This document shows positions 21,974 to 31,673 of a DNA stretch of 64,000 nt, in pieces (position 1 is the first letter of the stretch; each line of letters starts with the position of its first letter). Where the stretch lies: the NCBI GenBank assembly GCA_013076295.1, contig RQOL01000699.1, positions 868,001 through 932,000 of the forward strand, written 5' to 3'. Position numbers and translations under genes: made by a program. Origin of the DNA: Sanderia malayensis (lineage: Eukaryota > Cnidaria > Scyphozoa > Semaeostomeae > Pelagiidae). The notes under the pieces are model-generated. The model did not search any database. It was given only the letters and a program-made list of their open reading frames with translations, and was not told the origin of the DNA.

Positions 21974-24153
21974 TGGACCTGTTTACAGTGTTTTCACTAT
22001 GAGCTTTTTTCAAGTTTTCCGCTCCAAGCCCATCCACGTTTATAAAAACCGATGACGTCACAGTGTTGACACGAGAATAGAGTTCACAAAGTTCACATGG
22101 GAAAGTTCGACTTGGTGTCCCATTTTTTAGTAACTTTACCTAGCCTGAACCAATATCAACTTCCTTACCAGTTGCTAAAGGCACAATGTTTTCTTAATAT
22201 TAAGAGGCAATTTCCGTTGCTTTTAGTCGAAAATAGGCTTTATAAAAATCTTTGGAAAACTAAAAATTTCTGTGACCAACAATATCCGAAACTCGCGATC
22301 ATTAGTGACCATAGAGTTTTCTTTTCTTATACAAGATTTCCTCTCCACTTTGTGATGCAGTTTGCTATGGGGAGGACACTTGATTTGATGTTATTCGAGT
22401 GGTTCCCACAGACATTTGGGACCGCGTCTTACTATGGTGTCACGATTTCTATAAAATGTCGTTTGAAATGCCTATTTTAACTCCTCAAATACTACAAAAT
22501 ATTTTCCAATTCTATTTTTGGCATGCTTATAAGCACCTTAGAATCTATTTATTGCAGTGAAAAGGGCGATGTGTCAATTTGGTTGCATTTCTCCTTTTTA
22601 GACCGAGTCTTGCCATGAAATATATCAGGCTTTCAAGCATTGGCATCACTTGAAGATAATTACGTTACTGAGTGTGATCAATGACCATTGTAACCTGTTT
22701 GTTTACAAGCATGGCCACAGCATATGTCGATGGGTTTTATAAACATTCTGTTGAATGATAGAACTATAATGTGGTAATGACTTTAGGGGTCTTAAAGGTT
22801 ACAATTCGTTCCATTGGGAGCTTTTTAAACGGAATCGTAAATTAGAATATCTTTTATGATATGTTTTTTTTTGACAAATCGTACTCGGTACAGGATTTTT
22901 CGATGGTAAAGAAGTACTGGCCGGAATCACAAACAGATACAATCAAACTTGCTTACATGAATATAAAACGCCAATCAGGTCTGTGAACATACATCAGAAT
23001 TATTTCTCCAAACACTCTTCAAATTGAAGTCCCAGGTATTGAGGAGTTCAATACGTGAATCTTATGTTTTTATACACGACAAAATAAAAGCATTAAATGT
23101 AATGAATGCAATAGACTCACAATTGAATTCGGCCTTTGAGATTTCTTCGACTATTGACAATTGCCTCTACTGCCAGTTGTTGTTCTTGCGAACAACTAAT
23201 CAATGCTGTTATTCAATCCGGTGTATATACCTTTCATCTAAAACTGTACGGGCAGGTATTGATGCGGACCAACGAGTTTTTAATAGTAGGTGATGGATGA
23301 TAATTACACGGGTTTCTTCACATGTTCTTGTTCTGTTTGTTTTGGCCATGTAATGATTACGGTAATCATTGATTAAGGAGTCTAGTCTAACAGACCAGAA
23401 GTACCAGGAACAGGAGTGAATGCGAGTGAAGACTACATGGAGCCTCGGCAAAAATTATCTGGTTCTTATAAAAAAAGAGTGTACATTTGAAGGCGCTCAA
23501 ACAGTCGAAATTAAGGCCAACCTTGACAACCTCGAAATAATATTCCAACCTTGACAAGCCTTATAGACGCAGATACAAAAATAAAAGAGCTTAAGCAAGA
23601 AAGGTTGTCTAAACAAGGATCAAGACTAATTAACACGACTAATTAACAGTGTTGAACACGACGATGCAGTAGAACGCCAGTGTACCACGAGCCCTTGGTA
23701 TAGGAATATGAATGAATGCAGGTTTTAAGACCGTGGAGATGTGAAAACGAATTATCGAATAGTTCTAGTTAGCTAATAGATGAAGCGTTAAAAGGAGGTT
23801 GAAAGTAATTGAAGTGTTAGAAATGGATAGCAGTGGGTTAGTCGAATTTTCAGAATCGTTTTAATTGTCTGCAGTGTTTGTGGCACATGAAAAGTCTTGA
23901 AAATCCAGGAATGTTTGTCATATTGGAAAAATGGCATTTTGTTTTAGAGAGCAGAATTGTTTTTAACTTTTAGGAAAGCTTCATTGCTTGGAGTGTTGTG
24001 AATTAGGATAGTTTTGGGGTGAAAGAGATCAAGAGATCAGAAAGGGATTTCTAAATGGATTAGTGGAAATCACTCACAGTAAATTACACATCTGAAAATC
24101 TAATATTAATGTACTCATCATCAATTGACATTGCACTTTAACTTTAGTGTGCA
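21974..24153. other. Gene-free stretch upstream of copy 2
   Basis: No gene is recognised. About 22620-22740 resembles 40498-40610 in the corresponding place upstream of copy 5 (TCAAGCATT..ACACTTGAA, then TGTTTATAAGCA), so the leader introns of copies 2 and 5 are homologous. From about 23400 to 24070 nothing stands out; near 24071 the duplicated 6.8-kb segment begins. Confidence 0.5.
23121..23230 (-). promoter_or_regulatory. Predicted promoter and leader exon of copy 2
   Basis: The minus strand has a GTATATAC TATA-like box at 23223-23230. A splice donor GTGAGT (23115-23120) follows, so the leader exon would be about 75 nt ending at 23121. The layout matches copy 5 closely, including a shared GAACAACTxATxAATGCTGTTGTT-type region. 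Since copy 2 is broken, this promoter may still be active on a dead gene. Confidence 0.5.
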
Positions 24154-24664
24154 CTAACTATTGTAGCCAGTATTCACCTTATTCATTGCACTCATTGGTA
24201 TTCTGCTCTCTTGCACATCGATTGTATGATCTGTCTCGGGACTCGAAACAATTTGCGAAATTCCTGAGCGATGATTTGGCTCATAGACAATTGACTCAAG
24301 ATTTCTCAATTTGCCTTCGTGATTTCTCAATTTGCCGTCTAATTTATGCAAGCAAATATACCACAATTCCTTGGTGAACTTTTCATTGCGTGAACCCGGT
24401 ATGGATTCCCTCACTTCATGTCCCACTACCGTTATTGTTATTTTATTTTCTTTGAACCAGTCCCTCAGCCGTTGTGCAAAGACAACAGTTTTCCCTCTAT
24501 TGACGAGGTTCTCCATTGCTTCTTGTATTTCACCTTTGAAAAACCAACAAATGTGTTTGACCTCCAAAGTGCACCAAGTGCAGCAAAGTTAGAAAGTCCA
24601 AAATTCAAGCAAATATCATATTTCATATGGCTAATGTTTTGATTCTTGTCTCTGATTGATACCC
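24154..24664 (-). pseudogene. Array relic R1: N-terminus fused to C-terminus by internal deletion
   Basis: The minus strand reads, from about 24664, a family N-terminal region (GVSIRD, then SNFAALGAL and QEAMEN). It then jumps directly into a family C-terminal region (TVVFAQRLRDW, LESIVYEPN) and ends at a stop near 24154. About 800 codons of the middle are missing, including the hydrophobic segment and RTX-like motifs. There is no signal peptide or leader-exon signature upstream. The frame is open through the junction, so a short protein is possible, but it is more likely a dead copy. R2 has the same structure. Confidence 0.75.
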
Positions 24665-24870
24665 CAATATGTAGTTCAGAAGTTTACCACATCAAGTCAT
24701 TGTTTGATGCCCCGAACTTAGAGTGTAGGAGTCAAAAACTTCATGTTCAATAACCTTTTAATGGCAATAATATTCAAATTAAATCATACATGAATCTGCG
24801 TAATTTGTTTACAGTATTTAAATGTCATAATGATATGCATGGAAATGTAATGTAAAATGATGTGAAAGTC

Positions 24871-27800
24871 CTATCCTTGATTTTCAGATCTACATTGATC
24901 TGCACTATCCCTGTACTTTGGCTTTCTCGCCCAGGCCTCCCAAGTTTTGGTTCTCTCCTCCAGGTCGATTGTTGTCTCGGTTTCCGTTGCCGTGTTGTGA
25001 ACAATGGGCAGAATCATCATTCGATCAGTTGGCTCATAGACTATGGATTCGATGTTGAACAATCTGACTCTGTGAGTGCGAGCTCCACCTGACTTTTTCA
25101 ATCGAATATACCATCCTCCACTTTCTGCCTTTATCAGCAAAATTTCCATGTTTTGCTGTTTCAGCCATTCTCTCAACCTCTGTGTGAAGACAACTATGTC
25201 TCTGTTGATAATTTTACCTCCCCTCAAATTAATCGATGTTTTGATTGGTTCATCTCCAGTTGGTTCTGCCTGTGCGGGAACCTCCAGCTCTAAGGCTTGT
25301 GGAACACCAACCTGGCCTTGAACATCTCTGTCGAAGTGGAACTTGATCCTGGTGTCCAGTTTGGTTATCTCCTCTTTTACATCAATGACCGCACGGTTTT
25401 CTGTACGGAAATCAATCAACAGACGCTTTCCACCTCCTTCCTCTTGTTCGAATAGCCTCTCAAATTCTTCGTAGTACATGATGACTTCCAAGTCTTTCCC
25501 CGGGCAATCGACGCTATCCAAGCCATTTGGTGCAAGCAAGCGCATCATCCAAACATCTCTCAGTGTGTCCGTGCAGATGAAGTGAAACGAGCGCTTTGCT
25601 TTCATTAAACATTTGTCTACGAAATCTTTTGTCACGACGAAATCATCAAGAGTGTTCTTTATCTTATTGAGAGAGATCGTATACCTTCCTCTCTGGAAAT
25701 CGGGCTTATTCAAGTAGATTTCGTACGCTGGACAGCCACCCTTAAGATTGCGGTCAAAATGATATTGAAAATTTGATGCCTGGTCATCTCTGATAGACTC
25801 TGTCTCCTCTTTTGGCTCAAACATTTTGGGCAGCTCGTTCAGCTTGATTTCCAACTCGTCAGCCTCTGTTCTGATCATCGGGTGTCCATCACGTTTCCTA
25901 TTGAAAAAGACTCTTCCTCTTATGTGCCAGCGCTGCCAGCGTTCGTGTGCGTAGATGATCAGTGTTTTCGTGCCTGGTGAATACACAAGATGCCTTTGTA
26001 GTACCTTGCCAGTGTAAGTATTTATACTACTGATGGTGAGCTTTCCCGGCTCCTCGCACTGGTCATCAATGGTAATTGAAAATGGACCCCAACTTAACGT
26101 GATCATAATGTACTGATTCCTGCCCCTTGTCTCTCGAATGGCGATGCCATCTTCTGTCGGGAATCGGACAACATCATCGAACGGTGTACCAACAAACATG
26201 GTGATGCCTTTCACGGTTCCCCAGAAGTATTTTTTCTTCTCTCCTTCTTTGTCACTGATGTAATGTATGTAACCGTTTTTGAAATCAAAATACACGCCAA
26301 GGATGCTGTACTCATGCTTTTTTGTGTGTGGCATTCCCTCGAATGATAGTATATTGCATTCCTTTTTATCTGTAGGCCTTTCGTCGTCGACCGTTGTTGA
26401 TATGGACAGTTTTGCGCCGTATCCCTCGTAGTATTTAGGATGTCCCGGCTTTCCGATCAGGCCGTTTATTGCAATTACGTCGCTGCCAGCCCCAGTTTTC
26501 GCTGCTATGTTATTCTGAAAGGCAATATCGTACATGTCGTCAATTACGACGCTGTCTGGGAAGTTGTCCTCCGTGGTTTCATAGGTTACAATGTCCAGTC
26601 CCTTCAGTTCGACTCCTTTTCCTGAAACAAGGTTAGTGCCAGCAATTACTGTCACTCCCTTCAACTCCTCTGTTGACTTCTTTCCGTAGAAGTCATAGCC
26701 GAGGTTAACAGTGCCACTTGGATTCCAGAAAAAGTTGCCAGGATAGTTGCCTTTGTCAAAGACCTGCATCTCGCCTACGACCATGTAGCCGTCTTCAGCT
26801 CGTCCTGTTTTGTCAAGACGGAATTTCACAGGCTCGTTATAGTCGCCTCTACCCCGGATATACTCAATCAGATGACCTTGATTAACTTCGTATATCCAAG
26901 AGAATTCGAAATTTGCTGCACTTGGGATCACTTTCTCCAAATTCTGGAAATCAGCGTCAAGAACCTGCTTCGATACCACCTTCAACTGGTTCAGCATGTC
27001 AATGTCGTTGTCAATTCTCGGGTATGGGTTCAGTGAGCCAAATATTTCGACAAGAATTGACGCGATTCCCAGCACTGCTCCTATGATCGCTCCAATCGGC
27101 CCTGCCACTGCAGCAAGTGTTGAGCCAGCTGTGGCTAGAGCGCCAACGACAAAGCCAGTCAAACCGGCCAATCCGGAAGCTAGGGCCAGAGAGCTTGAGC
27201 CGATGGCAACTGGATCTTTGTTCTTTATTGCCTCTGCCAGCTGCCACGCGCTGACGGCCACTGTAGCTGCATCGAATAGCGGCCCGGCCAACACGTCGGC
27301 ATATTTTGCCACTTTGGCCCACGTTTTGATGCCTTTCAGGTCAGTTACGAGATCTGCGTAAATCTGTGAATTTTTCGTGAACTTCGTCATTCCCGTTTCG
27401 ACATCCAGCTGGAATGCTTTGGCTATGTCTCCTTGTGCGTCCATGAGCTTGGCTTTGAGAACTTTTGATTCACCGACTGTTGTTGATCCCGAGAGGAACT
27501 CTGCACCCATAAACTTGTTGTAGTCAAAGAATGCATTCAGGGTACGCTGGAAGTCGTCTTGGTATTTCAAAATGACCTTGTTGACCAACGTATCAGCGAT
27601 TTGGTACAAAACACCTTGTCCAAGATCCCACACAGCAAGAGTGGCTACTGCCAGATTGAATGTTTCCATTGCTTCTTGCATTTCACCTCGTTTCATCTGA
27701 GCAAAGCCAGCCAACGTGTTGGATCGCCAGTATGTGCCAAGTGCAGCAAAGTTGTAACCAGCAATTCTTGCGACATCATCTAGTTCGACTGGTATACGTG

Positions 27801-27915
27801 CAAAGTTGCCTCCAATCCTTGAAAGGCCCGTTTGTATTCCATTTATAGATACGCGACCCTCCACATCGCAATACCCAAGCAAGGCGATTGCGACTGCCAG
27901 GCAGAAAAGCCTCAT
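24871..27915 (-). CDS. Array copy 3: secreted toxin-like protein, intronless CDS, 1,014 aa
   Basis: I start at the second methionine (27915), because it begins a good signal peptide (MRLFCLAVAIALLGYC, cleavage near VEG). The longer frame upstream to 27996 crosses an acceptor-like TTTTCTTTTCAG at 27935-27946 and would bury the signal. Domain order matches copy 1: helical N-terminal third, hydrophobic AVAGPIGAIIGAVLGIASIL near residues 270-290, an RTX-like GAGSDVI, then GTPFDDVV. It forms a distinct subfamily with copy 4, with about the same length and only scattered differences, and is more divergent from copies 1, 2 and 5. Copy 4 is its tandem duplicate. Function is inferred only from the toxin-like layout. 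Confidence 0.85.
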   Translation of the reverse strand: MRLFCLAVAIALLGYCDVEGRVSINGIQTGLSRIGGNFARIPVELDDVARIAGYNFAALGTYWRSNTLAGFAQMKRGEMQEAMETFNLAVATLAVWDLGQGVLYQIADTLVNKVILKYQDDFQRTLNAFFDYNKFMGAEFLSGSTTVGESKVLKAKLMDAQGDIAKAFQLDVETGMTKFTKNSQIYADLVTDLKGIKTWAKVAKYADVLAGPLFDAATVAVSAWQLAEAIKNKDPVAIGSSSLALASGLAGLTGFVVGALATAGSTLAAVAGPIGAIIGAVLGIASILVEIFGSLNPYPRIDNDIDMLNQLKVVSKQVLDADFQNLEKVIPSAANFEFSWIYEVNQGHLIEYIRGRGDYNEPVKFRLDKTGRAEDGYMVVGEMQVFDKGNYPGNFFWNPSGTVNLGYDFYGKKSTEELKGVTVIAGTNLVSGKGVELKGLDIVTYETTEDNFPDSVVIDDMYDIAFQNNIAAKTGAGSDVIAINGLIGKPGHPKYYEGYGAKLSISTTVDDERPTDKKECNILSFEGMPHTKKHEYSILGVYFDFKNGYIHYISDKEGEKKKYFWGTVKGITMFVGTPFDDVVRFPTEDGIAIRETRGRNQYIMITLSWGPFSITIDDQCEEPGKLTISSINTYTGKVLQRHLVYSPGTKTLIIYAHERWQRWHIRGRVFFNRKRDGHPMIRTEADELEIKLNELPKMFEPKEETESIRDDQASNFQYHFDRNLKGGCPAYEIYLNKPDFQRGRYTISLNKIKNTLDDFVVTKDFVDKCLMKAKRSFHFICTDTLRDVWMMRLLAPNGLDSVDCPGKDLEVIMYYEEFERLFEQEEGGGKRLLIDFRTENRAVIDVKEEITKLDTRIKFHFDRDVQGQVGVPQALELEVPAQAEPTGDEPIKTSINLRGGKIINRDIVVFTQRLREWLKQQNMEILLIKAESGGWYIRLKKSGGARTHRVRLFNIESIVYEPTDRMMILPIVHNTATETETTIDLEERTKTWEAWARKPKYRDSADQCRSENQG

Positions 27916-28318
27916 GACAAACCCTTCTTGTATTCTGAAAAGAAAACGTGATATACATTGAGTTGCGTGATATACGTGATATACATTGAACAGCACAAAG
28001 GTAAAACATTGCCTCTTTCAAAACACGAATTCTGCTTTCAATAAAGGACTTGTCGCTATCGTGAAAGTGAAAGTTATATTTCAGAAAATCGTCGCCACCG
28101 CTCATTTACCCAAACAATCGCGCCCTCGATTTTTGTCACCTCTCTTGCCCTGATTTTACGCTGTAATTTGTTAGTTATCTATTCACAACAATGAGTTATG
28201 AACTTTACAACCTATTCATACACACTTCTAGTGCACAAATAATTGCTAGCTTAACTTCTAATGAATGGAGACGTTACAAATATTATTGTTTATGAAAAGC
28301 GGCAAGATAAAATATTAC

Positions 28319-28424
28319 CTACATGGCTGAATTTAACAATGAGGTTTCTCGTAATTTCAATGTTGCTTCTTAACAACTTGTCAGAGGCTTGTTTACTGAC
28401 GTTGCAGTTGCCTTTTCTTATATT
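28319..28424 (-). promoter_or_regulatory. Predicted promoter and leader exon of copy 3
   Basis: The minus strand shows TATAAGAAAAGG (TATA at 28417-28422). About 100 nt downstream is a donor-like site, GTAATA at 28313-28318 or GTAGGT at 28317-28322, giving a leader exon of roughly 70 nt. The acceptor would be CAG at 27935-27937. Copy 4 has the matching arrangement. Confidence 0.45.
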
Positions 28425-29881
28425 GACACCGAGATTCGAAATACAAACAGTTTTCCAAATACCTGCAAGCTTTGACTGGACCAGCAGTTTAAATAAAAAC
28501 TTGAAAAGATCATCAGGCACGTATTCATATTTACTGGTTATTTAGTTATTTTGTATTTTATCTTATGACCTTTCAACATTGATTGTACTATTTTTAAAGG
28601 AATTCCGATATTTTAACCGTTTTTATGTTGCAGTCTTTGCAGAAATTGCGATAAATTGTCGCAAATGAGTTGCCAATTAAACGCAGGCTGGGAGATTACT
28701 ATTGTGATAAGTGAGCAGGTCCAGCGCACGCGCACTGCAGCATCTTTATTAACAGACGGTTGAAACATTTTTCAATAGCATTATTTAAATACAACAACAA
28801 TGACATACCATGAATGTTGCTGAAATGTATACTGATAGAAATTCTCAACAAAATGAAGCGTTGGTTAAATGTAATTTAAGCATTCTCAATGTCCGACTTT
28901 TGCATAGTAAGCCCTTGTTTATACCTATCAAAATGAATCCATGGGGTGGGGTGGGACTAAGCGAGGAAAACGAATATATTGACGTCTGTAATCTCCTTGG
29001 TACCTGTTGCGAACAGTCACAAACATTTTAAGGTGCATTAAATAGCGTAAAGCATTAAATTGCGTAAAGCCCGTTTAAATGCTTTTGATTTTGCAGTCGA
29101 TTTTGTTGCCCGTAAAAGTCGAGAGGGTTTGAACACCTGTCTACGACCACTCTTTGCATTGCTTGACACCGTTTAAAAAGTTAAGGAGTTAAAATGAAGA
29201 TCGTTTAAGCAAGGTTATGGGCGTCACCGTCAACTTGAACTGTGCAAACGATTCGTGTTGTTGACGATTAGGCTGTTGCCTCCGTTAAATCAGCTGTTTA
29301 AAGTGCCACTATACTTTCTTTTATTCTTTATATCAAGATAATTGCAAAGCTGATTTCATATCTGAAAATATTTTTGAAATCTGACACGTATTTCACGAGT
29401 TATAACGTGTCAAAGTGTCGATATTTCGTCACTATCTTCCTTGACATACTTGAGGACTGGGATCTACCTACTATGACATCATAGTAGGGACCCTTTTTTC
29501 CCCTTGCTTAAGGAACAATTCGACAGCACAATAGATCAATAGACTAAAATAAATGTTTTGCAGATCCTCGGATTTGCTTTCTGAGCGAATGCAGCACATG
29601 AATTGTGCCGACCAGTCAACGTTTTTTGATAATGGATGCATATGCGAGCGTGGCGATCTAACCCATTGTACGCGGGGTCAACCCAGCTTTCGTTCGAATT
29701 AACATCAACATAATAATGTTAAATTTGGAAAAATTGTCTACAATCTTATCAAGCCAGCAAAGCAACGATAGTTTTATCCTGAGTGATTTTTCTTGACCCA
29801 ACAAATCACTCTTGTTGTCATTCATTCGTGCCAAAATGTACCTATAATTTATTGCTGGATTCTTTATATATGAATACCGAG
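28425..29881. other. Noncoding tail of unit 1
   Basis: No gene is supported. The stretch is duplicated at about 35140-36480. It contains an end fragment (29306-29490) of the TIR family at 12690-14203, with the CTACTATGACATCATAG block, and the extra GC-rich repeat at 29583-29683. ORFs at 28261-28545 and 28810-29031 are not conserved as reading frames in unit 2 and are dismissed. Confidence 0.55.
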
Positions 29882-30673
29882 TACCCTGGAGCCAGAGCCT
29901 CTCAATCAAAATAACACAAAAATTGCGGGAAGAGAAAGAGGAGAAAGAGGAGAAAGGAGAGGCTCTGGTTCCATGAGGTCACGTATTGTTCATGCCAGCC
30001 AATCAGAGGCCCATATTCCACATCTGGAATATGATCATTTTTTCATTGATCGATATCAAATTGCGTGATCACATCAGCGATTTCCTAGTAATTTTTGTGT
30101 TCAGCCGAGGGCCTAACGAAAACACGAAGACAATTTTGATTTTCCTGGGTCGTTCTGGGCCGATTTTCTCCATTTAAACTTTCGATAACTGTTTATTTAC
30201 ACGAGAACTAAAGTTATCTGGCTTTTCTCTTGTTTTGTCGATTTTCCTCTGTTTTTGGACACTTTTGGCCGAGTTTGGGTTTTGCTGGAAAACACGAAAT
30301 TTTCACGCAACACACGTGTGTTTTGCATTTGCGAAAAGTGAATTCTTGCCTGCCAAAACTTTGTTTTTTTCACCCAAATACTTTCGATAAATGTTCTACA
30401 AGCTATTAGCTTCATGTTGATATTTTTGTGGAGTGTGTAGGACAAAAATTGGCCACGCTAATTGAATTTGAAAGTTGACTCATGATCAATTGATCAAAGA
30501 ATACAATTTGACTCGTTTGATCATGGTTTGATTGATTCGTGATTTCTTGATTTCGTGATATCTGAATACGAGGACGTGACCTCATGGAACCAGAGCCTCT
30601 CCTTTCTCCTCTTTCTCTCTTTCTTTTCCCGCAATTTTTGTGTTATTTTGATTGAGGCTCTGGTTCCAGGGTA
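29882..30673. mobile_element. 792-bp TIR element with 9-bp target duplication
   Basis: The ends are TACCCTGGAGCCAGAGCCTC and GAGGCTCTGGTTCCAGGGTA, and the inverted homology extends about 100 bp inward (AATTGCGGGAAGAGAAAGAGG and its complement). AATACCGAG is present at 29873-29881 and 30674-30682. Unit 2 has the uninterrupted sequence GAATACCGAGATGAAG near 36494, a true empty site. A 9-bp duplication fits Mutator-like elements (family knowledge); 8 bp, as in hAT, cannot be excluded because of an adjacent A. No transposase is present. Confidence 0.85.
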
Positions 30674-30748
30674 AATACCGAGATGAAGATAATAATCCTC
30701 ATATCATTTCACGTTTAATTCCAACATTCAAATAAATGATAAGTGAAT

Positions 30749-31468
30749 AATCGAAACACAACTGGTTCTTGATGCTCACTGGCTCTACCTGTGACCAAAT
30801 GTAAGAGATGTCCTTGATTTAACTCGTACACCCACGAGAATGAAAAACTCGCTTGACTTGGAAATCACACATCTGAAAATCTAATGTTAATGTATGAATG
30901 TATTCATCATCAATTGACATGACACTTTACCTTTAGTGATTACACTACACTAATTATTGTGGCCAGTATTCACCTTATTCATTGCACTCATTAGTATTCT
31001 GCTCTCTTGCAGATCGATTGCATGATCTGTCTCGGGACTCGAAACAATTTTCGAAATTCCTGCGCGATTATTTGGCTCATAGACAATTGACTCAAGATTT
31101 CTCAATTTAACTTCGTGAGTTTTTGTTCCGTCTAATTTATGCAAGCAAATTTGCCGCAATTCCTTGGTGAACTTTTCATTGCGTGAACCCGGTATAAATT
31201 TCCCCACTTCATGTCCCACTAGCGTTATTGTTATTTTATTGTCTTTCAACCAGTCCCTCAGCCGTTGTCTAAAGACAACAGTCCTCCCTCTACTGACTAT
31301 GGTTTCCATTGCTTCTTGAATTTTACCTCACTTCATATTTGAAAAACCAGTAAGGGTGTTTGACAACGAAAGTGCACCAAGTGCAGCAAAGTTGGAAAAT
31401 CCAAAATTCAAGCAAATATCAAATTTCATATGGCTAATGTTTTGATTCTTGTCTCTGATTGATACCCC
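30749..31468 (-). pseudogene. Array relic R2 plus a fragment of a copy-5-like gene
   Basis: 30749-30862 is a short piece nearly identical to the copy 5 coding region at about 38562-38674, cut at both ends. 30950-31468 is the twin of relic R1: N-terminal sequence (GVSIRD near 31457-31468, then QEAMET) joined straight to C-terminal sequence (RTVVFRQRLRDW, LESIVYEPN) with the middle deleted. R2 has an in-frame stop between its start-proximal part and the junction (near 31328), so it is broken. The shared deletion junction shows the damage happened before the tandem duplication. Confidence 0.75.
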
Positions 31469-31673
31469 AATATGTAGTTCAGAAGTTTACCACATCAAGT
31501 CATTGTTTGATGCCCCGAACTTAGAGTGTAGGAGTCAAAAACTTCATGTTCAATAACATTTTAATGGCAATAATATTCAAATTAAATCATACATGAATCT
31601 GCGTAATTTGTTTACAGTATTTAAATGTCATAATGATATGCATGGAAATGTAATGTAAAATAATGTGAAAGTC

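Larger units (their letters stand above)
24071..30860. repeat. Segmental tandem duplication, unit 1
   Basis: The unit holds relic R1, copy 3, and noncoding sequence up to a fragment of a copy-5-like gene. It repeats as unit 2 starting near 30863: R1 to R2 and copy 3 to copy 4 are both offset by about 6.8 kb, and the intervening spacers (for example 24665-24870 and 31469-31673) are nearly identical. Unit 1 carries two insertions absent from unit 2: the 792-bp element at 29882-30673 and a GC-rich piece at 29583-29683. The breakpoints are approximate. Confidence 0.8.

Noticed and set aside
27916..27996. N-terminal 27-residue extension of copy 3 (and 34719-34781 in copy 4)
   Set aside because: It lacks conservation in copies 1 and 5, crosses an acceptor-like CAG and would displace the signal peptide from the N-terminus.
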